DNA of 64,000 nucleotides from Vicia villosa (Eukaryota > Streptophyta > Magnoliopsida > Fabales > Fabaceae). Both the position numbers and the translations under genes were made by a program. The DNA lies in the NCBI RefSeq assembly GCF_029867415.1, contig NC_081185.1, positions 78,031,553 through 78,095,552 on the forward strand, read 5' to 3'. The notes beneath the pieces are model-generated. The model ran no database searches and was not told where the DNA came from. It saw only the letters and a program-made list of their open reading frames with translations. Shown piece after piece: positions 1-11,013 of this stretch (its first letter is position 1; the number at the start of each line of letters is the position of its first letter).

Positions 1-1213
1 GTTTTGCGGACTTTCGACTCATGAAACTGAATTGGACTCATGTGTTTGAATGTGGGTCTGTTGTGAATTGTATGAACCTGTTGGTTTTGGAATGTGGTTG
101 AGTGTATGAACAAATGCTGCTGATAGGTTTTTCTTGTTTGAACTGTGGTTCTGAGATGATGATGTATGTTCTGTTTTTCTTTTTGTTTTCTTTGTATTTG
201 GTTTGGCATGGTGTATGGATGTGTTTGAATGAGTGTTGAGTTGAATAAACATGTTGGATTTGGTCAGGCTTGCAGGCTCACACAAGGCAGATGGGAAATG
301 CAAGGATGTTGGATATGACTTGAAGTGTCTTGAAGCCGAGTTAAAGGAAGGTTACTTGAACAAGAATGAAGGTGGGGTTTTAATCATGGCAGCAAGATGA
401 GAAATGAAGATGGTTATGATTATAGGTCACCGGTCAACTAGTTGGTCAACCGTTGACTAAAGTCAACATTTAACCAAAAGTCAATTGCTGATTTTTGTAA
501 TTTTATTATTTTTTGTAACATATCTCCATGTTTGGAAGTAAATTTTGTAATGAAAATTGGATTATGGATGTAGCTTGTAATGGTTTCCAATAATATTTGA
601 ATTCTCTTTTCCCTCCTTTATGCTTTTATTCACATATCAAGTCATTTTCTCCAATTTTTGCAACTTTGGCTCAATAGCATCAAAAGGTAAAAGTCCAAGA
701 TAATCCATTATGAACTTTAGTCACAAAGTCAACCTCCCATGGTTGACTTTGATTGAAAGCCAGGATTCCATCAGATGTCTTCAAAATTTGAAGGTGGCCT
801 AATACGATCCCCAAATGAATGAATCCACACTCTTTTAACAGAGCCTTAGCTGAATAGCTCGTATGCCAAATAATTAGGTGAACCAAACTTTGAAATGGAG
901 AATGAACCAGATGAAATCTTGACAATAAGATAATCATAGGCACAACCCTGAAAATCCACTAGTTGACACAAGCACAACGAAACGGACCTCACTCCATGAT
1001 CAGTTGAGAACCCCAATAGGAACAAACCTGCATGAGATATGAACTTCGAACCATGTGAAACCTCACCTCTATGTATGACCTTGATCCCCTGCCACGTTTA
1101 TCGATTAATGAACATATGGTTATGCTAATGACCTAATAGAAAGATGATGCATATGAAATGAAAAGCATAAGCTAGTTAGAAATAAATAGTTGGGCAAATT
1201 TTGGGGTGCAACA
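1..1213 (-). mobile_element. Truncated Ogre/Tat-like LTR, reverse orientation
   Basis: Read on the minus strand, the segment begins at 1213 with TGTTGCACCCCAAAATTTGC, which closely matches the TGTCATACCCCAAAATTT start of the other Ogre-like LTRs in the window. It runs off the left edge. The body has the scattered GTCAAC/GTTGAC words typical of these LTRs (for example 430-485 and 727-750). At 1214 the sequence changes abruptly to gag coding sequence of another element, so this is an insertion into that gag. Only open frames shorter than 100 codons without recognisable domains occur here, and I treat them as chance. Confidence 0.55.
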
Positions 1214-1571
1214 GAGCAGTCCTAGCCTCTAATCAATTGCTAGTACAACAAAGGGCAACAAGCGTAAACAAGGCGCACCTAAAAGAAAATTCACAAAGAT
1301 CAACATGACTTTGGCTGAAGAGTTACAATAGTTGCTGAAAGTAAGGTTGATTGCCTTGAAGGATCCTCCTCTGAAGCCTAATACCTCATCTCATCAATAT
1401 AATCCCAATGCAAGATGCGCTTATCACTCCGACAGCATTGGACATGACACTAATGATTGTTGGCCATTGAAGAACACGATCCAGGATATGATCGACCCTG
1501 GGGAAATTGAGTTCAACCCTCCTACAACCATGCCTAATCACAACATGAGTGCTAATATTGTGGATGGCTAG
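1214..1571 (+). pseudogene. Ogre-like gag, 3' fragment with in-frame stop
   Basis: This is the C-terminal part of a Tat/Ogre-type Gag, the structural protein that packages element RNA in cytoplasmic particles. It is collinear with the last ~110 codons of the intact gag on the minus strand at 49070-50410. It keeps the zinc-knuckle-like pattern CX2HX5HX4C (CAYHSDSIGHDTNDC) and ends at TAG 1569-1571. A TAG at 1328-1330 replaces the CAG (Gln) found in the intact copy. The N-terminal part is missing because the LTR fragment 1-1213 interrupts it. It is non-functional and belongs to the same element as the 3' UTR and LTR that follow. Confidence 0.85.
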
Positions 1572-3914
1572 AAGGACGGACTTTAAGATCATTAGTTTTA
1601 CTTTCAGTTGCAATTTCTTTTTCTGTTTGTTTAAACATTCGACTTATGATAGACATTATATGTTTTAATAATCATCATCAGTGCATTACATATGTTTGTC
1701 TTGAATAAATTATTTCGCTATCACTCATTTTAAATTATGTCTTTACTTTGCATATGTTTTGTGATATTCAACTCCTACTAAGTTGTAAACCTTTTAAGGG
1801 AGGATGACGAAAATGATACCAAAACCTCATACAGTATGCTTTTGGGCAGACTATGATGACGATGTACAGGCATTGTTTCAATTCCTAAACAGTGTAGATA
1901 TAAGGATGTTAATCTCTCGTCAACCCCTTTGAGCCTAAGGAGTAGAAGTTTTTTTCATGTGGAAATTAAAACCCTTAATCATAACCTGGGGCAGGGTAGT
2001 TACTCAGTTAACTCAATTAAACAACTTGTTTTCTAAACAAATAATGATGGGTTCCCGCAACCATTAAGTCAAGTAGTCGATATCCACCAAAAAGAAAAAA
2101 ATATGTTAAGTCAAAACCTATGAAGGAGACTTATTAAAAATCGAAACATCCCGCTGACTGTAATCTCAAAATAAACAGTTCAGGCAAAAGTTGGGGTTAA
2201 TAAAGTCAAAAAAGAGGTCACTACGAATCCTCGACAAAAGAAAAAATTACAAAGAAGGATGATTGTGTGTCCAAATAAACTGTCGGTGCTAAAACCATCA
2301 ATCATCAAATGTCAATATTACGACTTCAAGCTCTTCTGGGACTTAAACACAAAGTTAACTGAGCATAGGATCGAAGAACATTTTTGAAGATTGGGAAGGG
2401 TACAAATAAACTTTGAGCCTTTATCCTTTGTTTCTTAAACCGTGAACCAAGCCACGTTACAACCCTTGAAAGTCCTAACTGAAGCGTGATTAGTTCGAAA
2501 TCATAATGTCACCAAAAAGGTATCCTGACTACTTAAGGTTTACGAAAAATGCTGAGTCGATATTTCGTTTCTACAAATATCACATTTTTACAAATATCAC
2601 GTTTCTTACAAATATCACGCTTTTACATCTCCTGTTTTAATATTTTTCAAAAACTCAAGACAGACATATGCATTACATGTCATGAATTCATTATTAAACA
2701 TATTTTGCTACATAATTTCAAATGTTAGCAACAGGAAGAATTTGCAAAGGGTACAACTAATGATTAAAAGTCATCCCGACAGATAAAACCACTTCAGTAA
2801 CAGTAACTCTCACACCTGACTCAATTAGAAGTCAATGAATACAAGGGGCATGACGTGCTATGTCCAATCAATTTGGGGCAATCGAGTCAAGATTCCAAGA
2901 ATCTCTCGAGATTGCCAAACACTCGGGGGCATGTACCCAAGTGGGTCCAAAGCTATATCCCGATCAACCAGGGGCATCATCCTCAGTTATGATTAATAGG
3001 GGCAAGTCACCCATAGTATATATCTCAAAAGGTCCTCACAAGGCAAATCTCTTCAAAGTCCCTACTAGCTGAGACAAATCTATGCAAGGCCTGTTTTGAC
3101 ACTTCGATAAATACTCATTGGTGTGTCTCAATCAACACAAGTCCAGGAATGGCAGTTACTATAATCATTGGGGCAATGTTCAAGGCATTCACGCCTCCCC
3201 ACAGCGCCTGTTTCACAGGAGCATATCCCCACAGAGTAGTCCTTAGGAAGCTATCTTCAAATAATCTATTCTCTAAATCCACCATCTCCATAAAGGTTGG
3301 CACTCACAGTTGAGCTGAGTCTGATGGAACATCGGAGATTATATTCATCTCTCTTATCCCCAATCAGGATACATCAAGATCAACCATTCAAATTGCTTTC
3401 ATCCCTAAGCAGAATTCAAAAGATCCCCAATGGAAGATTTATACTCTATATTCTTCACAACAACCGGGGATTTATTTTCCCCGCCCAGCACTGCCACAAT
3501 TTGCTATCGTCATTAACAACATTTGACATACATACATCATTCATAATCAATCATAAATCCCCAGCTGAACATCTCCAAGACAAGATGAAACATCAAAATC
3601 ACAACAATACAAAGATTTATTTTCTTAAAACATTCCAAACAACATCAGTCATACATCATGTACATCACATACATATTCATACATTGCATACATTACTTCA
3701 TGATAAACATACGGGTTTCTCATTTATTTTGAGAGACTGGTCATATAATACATGCATCATGACATTGCATATTTCTAACTTTGTTTTCAGGTTCCATCTC
3801 GACAAGCATTCCTCTCATATATAATCAAGCTGAAGATTCATTCTGACAAGTCTTTTTACATTCCAAAACTTAATCAAATAACTTATCAACTCTAACAAGC
3901 AAGCATTCTCTATC

Positions 3915-4535
3915 AGATATGGTCTAATGTATGACTCATTCTGGTATTCTCAGTCAGATATGGTCTAATGTATGACTCGTTATAGCATTATCCAACAGTT
4001 TGGTCTAATGTACGACTCGTTCTGACGTCTTCCATCAGATATGATCCAAAGTATGATTCATTCTGATATTCTTCCTCAGATATGGTCTAATGTATGACTC
4101 GTTCTGATATTCTCAGTCAGATATGGTCTAATCTACGACTCGTTCTGACGTCTTCCATCATATATGATCCAAAGTATGATTCGTTATGATATTCTTCCTC
4201 AGATATGGTCTAATGTATGACTCGTTTTGGTATTCTCAGTCAGATATGGTCTAATGTATGACTCGTTCTAGCATTATCCAACAGATATGGTCTAATGTAC
4301 GACTCGTTCTGACGTCTTCCATCAGATATGATCCAAAGTATGATTCGTTCTGATATTCTTCCTCAGATATGGTCTAATGTACGACTCGTTTTGACATCCT
4401 TCAAAAGATATCGTCTAATGTACGACTCGTTCTGACACCCTCCAACAGATATAATCTAATATTCTCCTTCAGATATAGTCTAATGCATGACTCGTTTTGA
4501 CATCCTCCATCATATATGATCTAATGTATGACCCG
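3915..4535 (+). repeat. 41-bp minisatellite in the 3' UTR of element 1
   Basis: About 15 imperfect copies of a 41-bp unit built around ATGGTCTAATGTATGACTCG. Each unit contains a small potential hairpin. GGTC (4084-4087) faces GACT (4096-4099) across an 8-nt spacer, and in variant units GATC (4043-4046) faces GATT (4055-4058), so an inner base pair changes on both sides. The same 41-bp family occurs on the opposite strand at 46183-46795 in element C. Tandem repeats in the variable 3' UTR next to the polypurine tract are a known trait of Tat/Ogre retrotransposons. Confidence 0.85.
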
Positions 4536-4559
4536 TTATGGTATTCTATTTCCAAGAAA

Positions 4560-4850
4560 CTAATTCTATCACCACGAATGGTGAAGACACGATCACCTGT
4601 TCGAGATCTAATTCAGTTACTACGAACGGTGCTGACACAAAATCTCCAATCTTCAAAGATCTAAATCTATCACCACGAACATTGAAGAGACGATCATTTC
4701 CTAAGATCTAAATCAGTTACCCCACAAGGTGCCGAGACGATCAACAATACAAGATCTAAATTCATCAATACAAGTGGTAGGGACGATCATTACAAGATCT
4801 AAATTGGTTACCCCACAAGGTACTGAGACGATCGACATTTAAATCAACCT
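4560..4850 (+). repeat. Imperfect ~50-60-bp repeats with AGATCTAAAT
   Basis: About six degenerate units share AGATCTAA(A/T)T and ACGATCA words. Several contain a short perfect inverted repeat: CACC (4570-4573)/GGTG (4580-4583) and TACC (4809-4812)/GGTA (4819-4822), each with a six-nucleotide spacer. The arms differ between units but still match. Confidence 0.65.
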
Positions 4851-5103
4851 AACAAGTTAGGTGGCATCTTTAAGCCCATCTCCAACAAACACTTTTCAGT
4901 ACTTCAAGCTCAGCTGTAGCCTAATGTACGACTCATTCTGACTTTCATATTATCAAGATCAGATGGCATTTTTAAGCCCATCTCCAGAAAAGTCCCTACA
5001 TCAGCAAGGGCAAATTGCTTGGTATTATAGTGTTCAATCCTCTTCCACCTTCAGATACCGATTGGCATACAAACCACTCTACATCTTCAGGTTTAAGAAA
5101 ATT

Positions 5104-5116
5104 GAACAGGGGCAGA
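5104..5116 (+). other. Polypurine tract of element 1
   Basis: The purine-rich GAACAGGGGCAGA lies directly before the LTR start at 5117. It is the expected plus-strand DNA primer site. Element C has the same tract on the minus strand, just above 45943. Confidence 0.7.
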
Positions 5117-8100
5117 TGTCATACCCCAAAATTTTCCCATCTCATTTCACTTCTCAATCTCAAACAAAGGTTCAAGATCCAATGATTAACCTAAGACACA
5201 CTCTCCTAAATAAGGGCTTAATAAACTAGGGTTCTGAATTCTTTAAATGAAGCTGATGGATCAAGGACTTCAAAGGGTTTCACATGACTTATCATGTTTC
5301 AAACTATCTCCATGACAAAATGCAGGCTTCAATTTCAAGGACTTCCCAGTCAATTGCTCAGAAAGTCAACAGTCGACTAGTTTGACCTAAAAGTCAACTG
5401 TGGTCAAAATTCCTATTTTTTTGTTAACATCCTTATTTTGAAGTATAATTCATCATGATTCATCAAGAAAAGTTCAGAAATCAACAAAACCTAAAGTTTC
5501 TAAATTAGGGTTTTTTGACTTAAAGTCAACAGAACTTTGACCAGCCATAACTTCCACATGGAACATCAGAAATTTCCCATCCAAAGCTCATTTTGAAGGA
5601 AATTGAATTCTCTACAACTTTGTCTCTGAAATGCCAAGGTTGGAAATGCTTCATTTGAGAGATATGGATCAAAACATCACAGGTCCTTTCTGAAAGTCAA
5701 CCAAAAGCAGTTTTTTGTCATAGCCCATATCATCAAGATAAAATCTTCAAATGGAAAAAGGTCTCCAAAGTGGCTTGTAGACGACATCTTTAGGTTTCCA
5801 AAATGTCCTAGAACTCATCCATATCTTAAAAATTGAGGGAGATATGCCTTGTCAAAGTTGGGATATTTTAAAGGAAAAAATGTGAAACAAAAGGCATCAA
5901 AATGGATTTCTTTGCAAAGAGGCCCAACTTTTTATGGTCCAAACTTGTTTCCCAAGTATCCAAGGGCATCTAATCTCAAAGCCACGAGTGGATGACAATC
6001 ATTTGATTTTTTATTGATTTTTCATTCATTAAAAATTGATTTAAATCAAATAAAATAACTAAATATCAAGGATTTATTTTGATTTTATTTTTCAATCAAA
6101 TCCAATCATCAAAGTGTCACAAAATAGACTCAATTTAGTGCTAATGGAGATTGGGAAGAAAAAATCAAAGTTTTGCCAATTTGGAAAGATTGAAGAATCA
6201 AGTTACAATCAAATTTTAATCTTTGATTCTATGAAGATTTGTTGCAGGTTTGCTACCCTAATCCATTATGTTATAAGTACACTACGTCTCCAAACGCATG
6301 ACAAGGATTTTCTGGCACCAAGAACCTAACAGAAGAGAACAAAAAACGTGATGCACCCCCACGTCCTAGGGATTGCTCTGAATGGTTCCAGACTCTTATA
6401 ACGCATAAAAGCATCCAAAATTCCAAGAATACGGTCTCGGTTTACACTACTTTTCTCAAGCTTCGATTTCTATTTTTCATGCATTATAAATATGATTTAA
6501 GTGCATATTCATGTTTAATTTAATGTTTGGAGTGTTTCTGTATAATTCAATCTGAGTATAGTTGCAGGAATACCGTGATACCATTGTTAGGGTTTTAGAA
6601 ATTCTATTGGGACCTCTCGTTCTAGGAAAAATTGGCCAAAATCAAAGGCACCGTTGGATTGAGTGGACGATTTCTAGTTGATTCATGTCTTTAATCCTGA
6701 TTTATAATGCGATTTGTTGAGTTTGGATGATTGTAGGGATTGGCTATGGTTGTATTCGCAGGTAATTCGTAGCTAAATCGCAGGCGAAAACGTGATCCAA
6801 ACGAAGAAGATGAACAGTAAAAGGCGCGTTCTTTTATTTTTGAAAACGCTTTAAATTTTGTTTAAGTTATTTGCACGTAATTCCCATAACAGCGAAGACA
6901 TGCAGCATCAATGGCCAGGCGAAGTGTGTGTGAAGCCTTAAGACCCAGGTTCGATACCAGGTTGGGTCATTTATTTTTATTTTTCATTGACATACTGGTG
7001 CCTGAAAGAATCCAGTGCACCCGGTCAACAAATGCCTCTGATACACTCCCAATCTCCACCCGTGGATTCTCACATGATCTGATCCAAGAGCCAAGAATAT
7101 GCTGGCGCACCATAGACCTTCGCAGTCTCACTTCACAGGATCAAAACGCTAAGTGCTTTAATTTTTTTTATTATTTTGTTTTTTTCATTGTTTAGTTTTC
7201 TACTTTTTTTAATGAAAAAATCTTTTCAACCAATTCTTTTAAAATTCAACCTTCCCTTTTTTGAAAAAAATTATTTTAATTAATTTAATTTAAGTTAATA
7301 ATTTTAAATTAATTAGGGTTAGTAATTTAATTTAGGTTAATAATTTTTAATTGATTTTAGATTTATAATTAGTTTCTTTTATTATTAAATTAATTAGGTT
7401 AAATAATTAGATAATTGAGTTAGGGTTTTTAAGCTAATAATTATTTTAGCGTAATAATTTAATTTTGGGCTAATTAATTATTTTTAGGTTTTAAACCCTG
7501 ATTTTATTTTTGGCTAACTATTTTTCATCATGACTACAAATCCTTGTTCTCCCTTAACCTTAAAAAGTTTCATTACTGGTATGTGTTTCCCATTAACCCT
7601 AGTCTAGGTTTTTACCTATTTCTTTTATTAACCCTGGTTAACTTTTGTCTCATTCAGGGTTTGCCTTTTGCCTTGCCTTCTTATTTGTTTGCCTAAATTA
7701 TTACAATTTTAATTTTTGATATGTTACATTATAATTGTTGAGGTCTTTAATGCATTAACTTTTCTCTTTTTCATTCGTAATTTTCAGGGTTGATAAAGGA
7801 TCGATGAAGGCTCGAGATATTTCAATTAATTATTTTTCCTCGTATCCTCTGCCTTTAATCTTTGCCTTTATTTTCTGCATCAACGGGTTTTGGCCATGTA
7901 ATCTCCCACCCGAGGCCATGTAATAGTTAGGTTTTGTAATATTTGTTTATAACTGCGTGGTTAGTAATCCTAGGTAGTGAAAACCATGAATTGAATTAGA
8001 ATCACTAACTTATACAAGACAAAAATATCTGAATTTAACCACCTGATTGTGCCAAACACACACCTTTAGGGTAACCTCTCTTGTTGCTTGTTGCCTTGTT

Positions 8101-8806
8101 GCCTTATTATTGTTGCCCTTAAAATAGTCAAGTCCCTCGATTCCGAGGATACCTAAAGCAAATTTTACCCTCAGTTCATTCATCATCAATTTTGTCCCTC
8201 AATGTTGCCTCGGTAAATGATGATATGTCCCATTGCTAAGGTATCCTCGCCTTTTGCCCGAAAATGACTATTATATTCTTCCCTTTGACTAGCCGCCCTC
8301 TTTATAGCAGGGACAGTCTTGTGGAGAATGATAATCTCGACGACCCTTTATATCCAATGAAAAGACTTCCTACCCTTATATGGTATGGATAGCCTTTTCA
8401 AACTAAAAAGCTAAAATAACGATCTTTCAAACTTAGGGTAGTTGCTACTAATTGCTTGCTCTAAAATTCAAATTACTTTTCACACCTCCTTTTCAAAGTG
8501 ATTTCCAAAAGGCTACGCTTATTTACAAGCTAAAGTCCTTATTCAAAAATCTTTTCTAAACACACGCGACACTTCAAACATTTCAAACAATTCAAAAGTG
8601 AGCTAAGAAATTAAGAGCCCATGGATAACCATGGATACAAAGGGTGCTTTAAACCTTCCCTTTGCATAACTTACCCCCCGAACTCAAAATCTTTTTAAAA
8701 GGTCTTTTTCTGTTCTTTTAGCCTTTCTATAAAAGTCGGTGGCAACTCTTGATCACCGCAACATTGTTTGCGAAATACAAATAAAAAGTCAGTTCACCGT
8801 ATTACA
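5117..8806 (+). mobile_element. 3' LTR (3.7 kb) of Ogre-like element 1
   Basis: Starts TGTCATACCCCAAAATTTTC and ends GTTCACCGTATTACA. Both ends match those of the reverse LTR at 42373-45943, which defines the family. It contains a tRNA-like module near 6911-6965 and several AT-rich stretches (7150-7500). Open frames such as 6911-7195 run through the tRNA-like module and have no recognisable domain. The 5' LTR lies outside the window. Confidence 0.85.
6905..6972 (+). other. tRNA-like module inside the LTR of element 1
   Basis: The segment has an A-box-like start (ATGGCCAGGCGAAG) and a B-box GGTTCGATACC about 40 nt later. The T-arm-like stem CCAGG/CCAGG pairs 4 of 5 positions around the 7-nt loop TTCGATA. 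A T-rich tract follows. A full cloverleaf is not evident, so it is not called as a tRNA gene. Equivalent modules occur in the LTRs of elements A and C. Confidence 0.4.
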
Positions 8807-8807
8807 G

Positions 8808-11013
8808 TGTGAAATAGCAAATTTGGGAGGTACCAATTAGAAGGCCCATTAAGTTACTAGTAGACCCATTATTATTTTATTAGGGTGTGATATTAGGTTA
8901 TGATGCATAAGAAGCTAGCAGCCAAAAACCCTAAAAAAATAATTGTCACGAAGAAACAGTTAAAGAAGAGAAGGTTAAGAGGCACCAAGTTTGGAGAAGT
9001 TTTTGTCAAGATCAATTTCAGTTTAAATCGGAGAATTCGACCGACTGGAAAACTATAAGGTAAAGGCGTGGGGTTCGAATTCTATACTCGGATACATGAT
9101 GGGTATGATGGGTAGTATGTAGGGTTTTTGGGTATATAATTCAACTATGTGCGTAAATGTTGGGATCAATCTGCTAATTTAATTGTCTAGTATCGATGTT
9201 GTGGTGTTGAATTGTTATGTGTTGTTGCTGCCTTTATCATGTGGTTACAATGTGAATTTACTTGCAGTTGTGTTTAATCGATCAAAATTGTATAAGAAAA
9301 TAGTAGGGTAAGAATAAATATGAAGTGTTAGTTGAGGAAGATAAAGTATTTGGGGACGGGGCCACCAAAAAGGTGGTGGGACCCCTTGAATTGGAGGACA
9401 CCCTGGGAGCGGTCGCCTCAGGCTTTAATGGGAGAAGGGAATTGGCCATGGGTTTGGTTGTTGTTTGCACTTTGTTGTCCATTAGGTTATTGGAATGAGT
9501 AGTTAGTACATTCATATATATACAGAAATTTTTAGGGGTTAAAACTGAGTAAAATCAGTAGGAAATTAATTGTCAATTTTATCAGGAATAATGCAGTTGG
9601 TAGATAGTAGTGTGTCGGCAGATTGGTGATGAAAAATAATGAAGTAGCAGAACGAATGTACTTTTTAGCATAATAGATGGTTGCAGTGTCAGTAGCATAC
9701 ACGTAATAAAATGTATCAGGAAACTATATATATTAGTCTAGTAACAGTACTGGTTCCATCACAGGTGAATAATTTAGTAGCAATCTTGGTAATGAATGTT
9801 TAGAAGCAGAAGAATATTATGTGGCAGTACAGTAGCAAAGGAAATTCTAGTATCAGGAAGTATGCATCTTGTTAGAAGAAAAATAATAAGTTAGCAGGAA
9901 TATAAATCCAGATTAATTAAATAGTAGTAGAATTATTTGGAAGTAGGTAGTATTAGATTGAAAAATCGGACTGAATAGGTAGCACTCATAGTTTAAGTTG
10001 TATTTTAGTTGCCCCGAATCGAGCGAAACTTGTCGGGGTGGTTTATGTATGCGAGTAGATAATTGTTGTTGGTTATTTTTGTTGATTATGCATCGGATTG
10101 CAGGTACTGTTGAAATAAGTTGATTTGTTCCGAATGACGGACAATTATAAGTTGAAGGCTTGTTAGCCAATGTTGCAAGTTGTTGTGTTCTAAGTTGAAA
10201 GCTGTTATGTTGTTCTAAGTTGATCATGTTGTTCTAAGTTGATCATACTAATGTTGTTTTGTTGTCCATACTGAGTCGCATACTTTTATTTATTAAGTTT
10301 GAGCTATATGCTCAACACGTTGGCCTGGATTGGGAAAAGTTGAAAGTTGAAGGCTTATGCCTTGTTGATGCCTCGATAACCTGTCAAATTTCAAGTTGGG
10401 AGTTATGCTCCAATGGATCCACATGCATGTTCATAGTTTGAGTTGCATTTGAGTCGTATTTTATAAGTTGTATGTTGTGAATTGAAGTAGTGTATTTGTG
10501 TTGCTTTGAAGTATTATTTATATAATCCTTAGATCTAATATATTACTTATCATGCGTTGGTTTATATGATTCGATATCTCACCCTTTATTTGTTCGCCGT
10601 TGCCTTTCTATTGGTAGCGTTCACGTAACGAGGAGTAAAGACTTAGTAGCTTATTGGTATTATCGCTCTGATACGTAGCCCTCGGGGGGATTGAACGCTT
10701 ATTTGGTTTTATGTTGTTTCCAGTTGAACTAAAGTCGTTATTTTGAAAAGTTGTTGTATTGATTAAGTTGTTTAAAAGATGCTAAGTTTCTTTTGATAAC
10801 ATTGTGAATCCGCTGAAGTTATTTTATTAAAGTTGAATTATTTGAAGACTAAATAATTGTTTAAAGTTCTTCTAATTATTATGTGCTATGTATCCGTTAT
10901 AATTGAGTTATTTTGTCGTTGGTTTTCAAGTTGAAATTTAATACCTCAAGTTTAAGTTGGAATTTTGGCACTCTGATTTCCTTATAAACGTTAGGTAGAT
11001 TTGGGGTGTTACA
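8808..11013 (+). mobile_element. Solo or residual LTR, chromovirus (Tekay-like) type
   Basis: The right end GATTTGGGGTGTTACA is the usual 3' terminus of plant chromovirus LTRs; compare 53650-53670, where the same ending precedes a tRNA-Met primer site. Here no primer site or gag follows. The next base is decayed copia pol, so this looks like a solo LTR inserted in the copia element. The left limit is set at TGTGAAATAG (8808), immediately after the end of the element 1 LTR, and is uncertain. No target duplication was found. A cluster of small hairpins lies at 10149-10412. Confidence 0.55.

Larger units (their letters stand above)
1572..5116 (+). mobile_element. 3' untranslated internal region of Ogre-like element 1
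   Basis: No recognisable protein is encoded between the gag stop and the 3' LTR. An open frame of 175 codons at 3297-3824 has no domain and no counterpart in element C. The region is collinear with the reverse complement of 45944-49069 in element C. Shared landmarks are a block around 1845-2000 (containing CCTGGGGCAGGGTAGTT), a hairpin at 2149-2195, a block at 2426-2490, and a 41-bp tandem repeat at 3915-4535. A second repeat series lies at 4560-4850. The region ends in the polypurine tract. Confidence 0.75.

Noticed and set aside
3297..3824. Open frame of 175 codons on the plus strand
   Set aside because: His-rich, low-complexity translation in the 3' UTR of an Ogre-like element. No domain, not preserved in the homologous region of element C.
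8808..11013. Interpretation as a reverse-oriented LTR because its right end complements to TGTAACACCCC
   Set aside because: At 53650-53690 the same ending is followed by a primer-binding site in plus orientation, so GGGTGTTACA is a 3' LTR end here as well.
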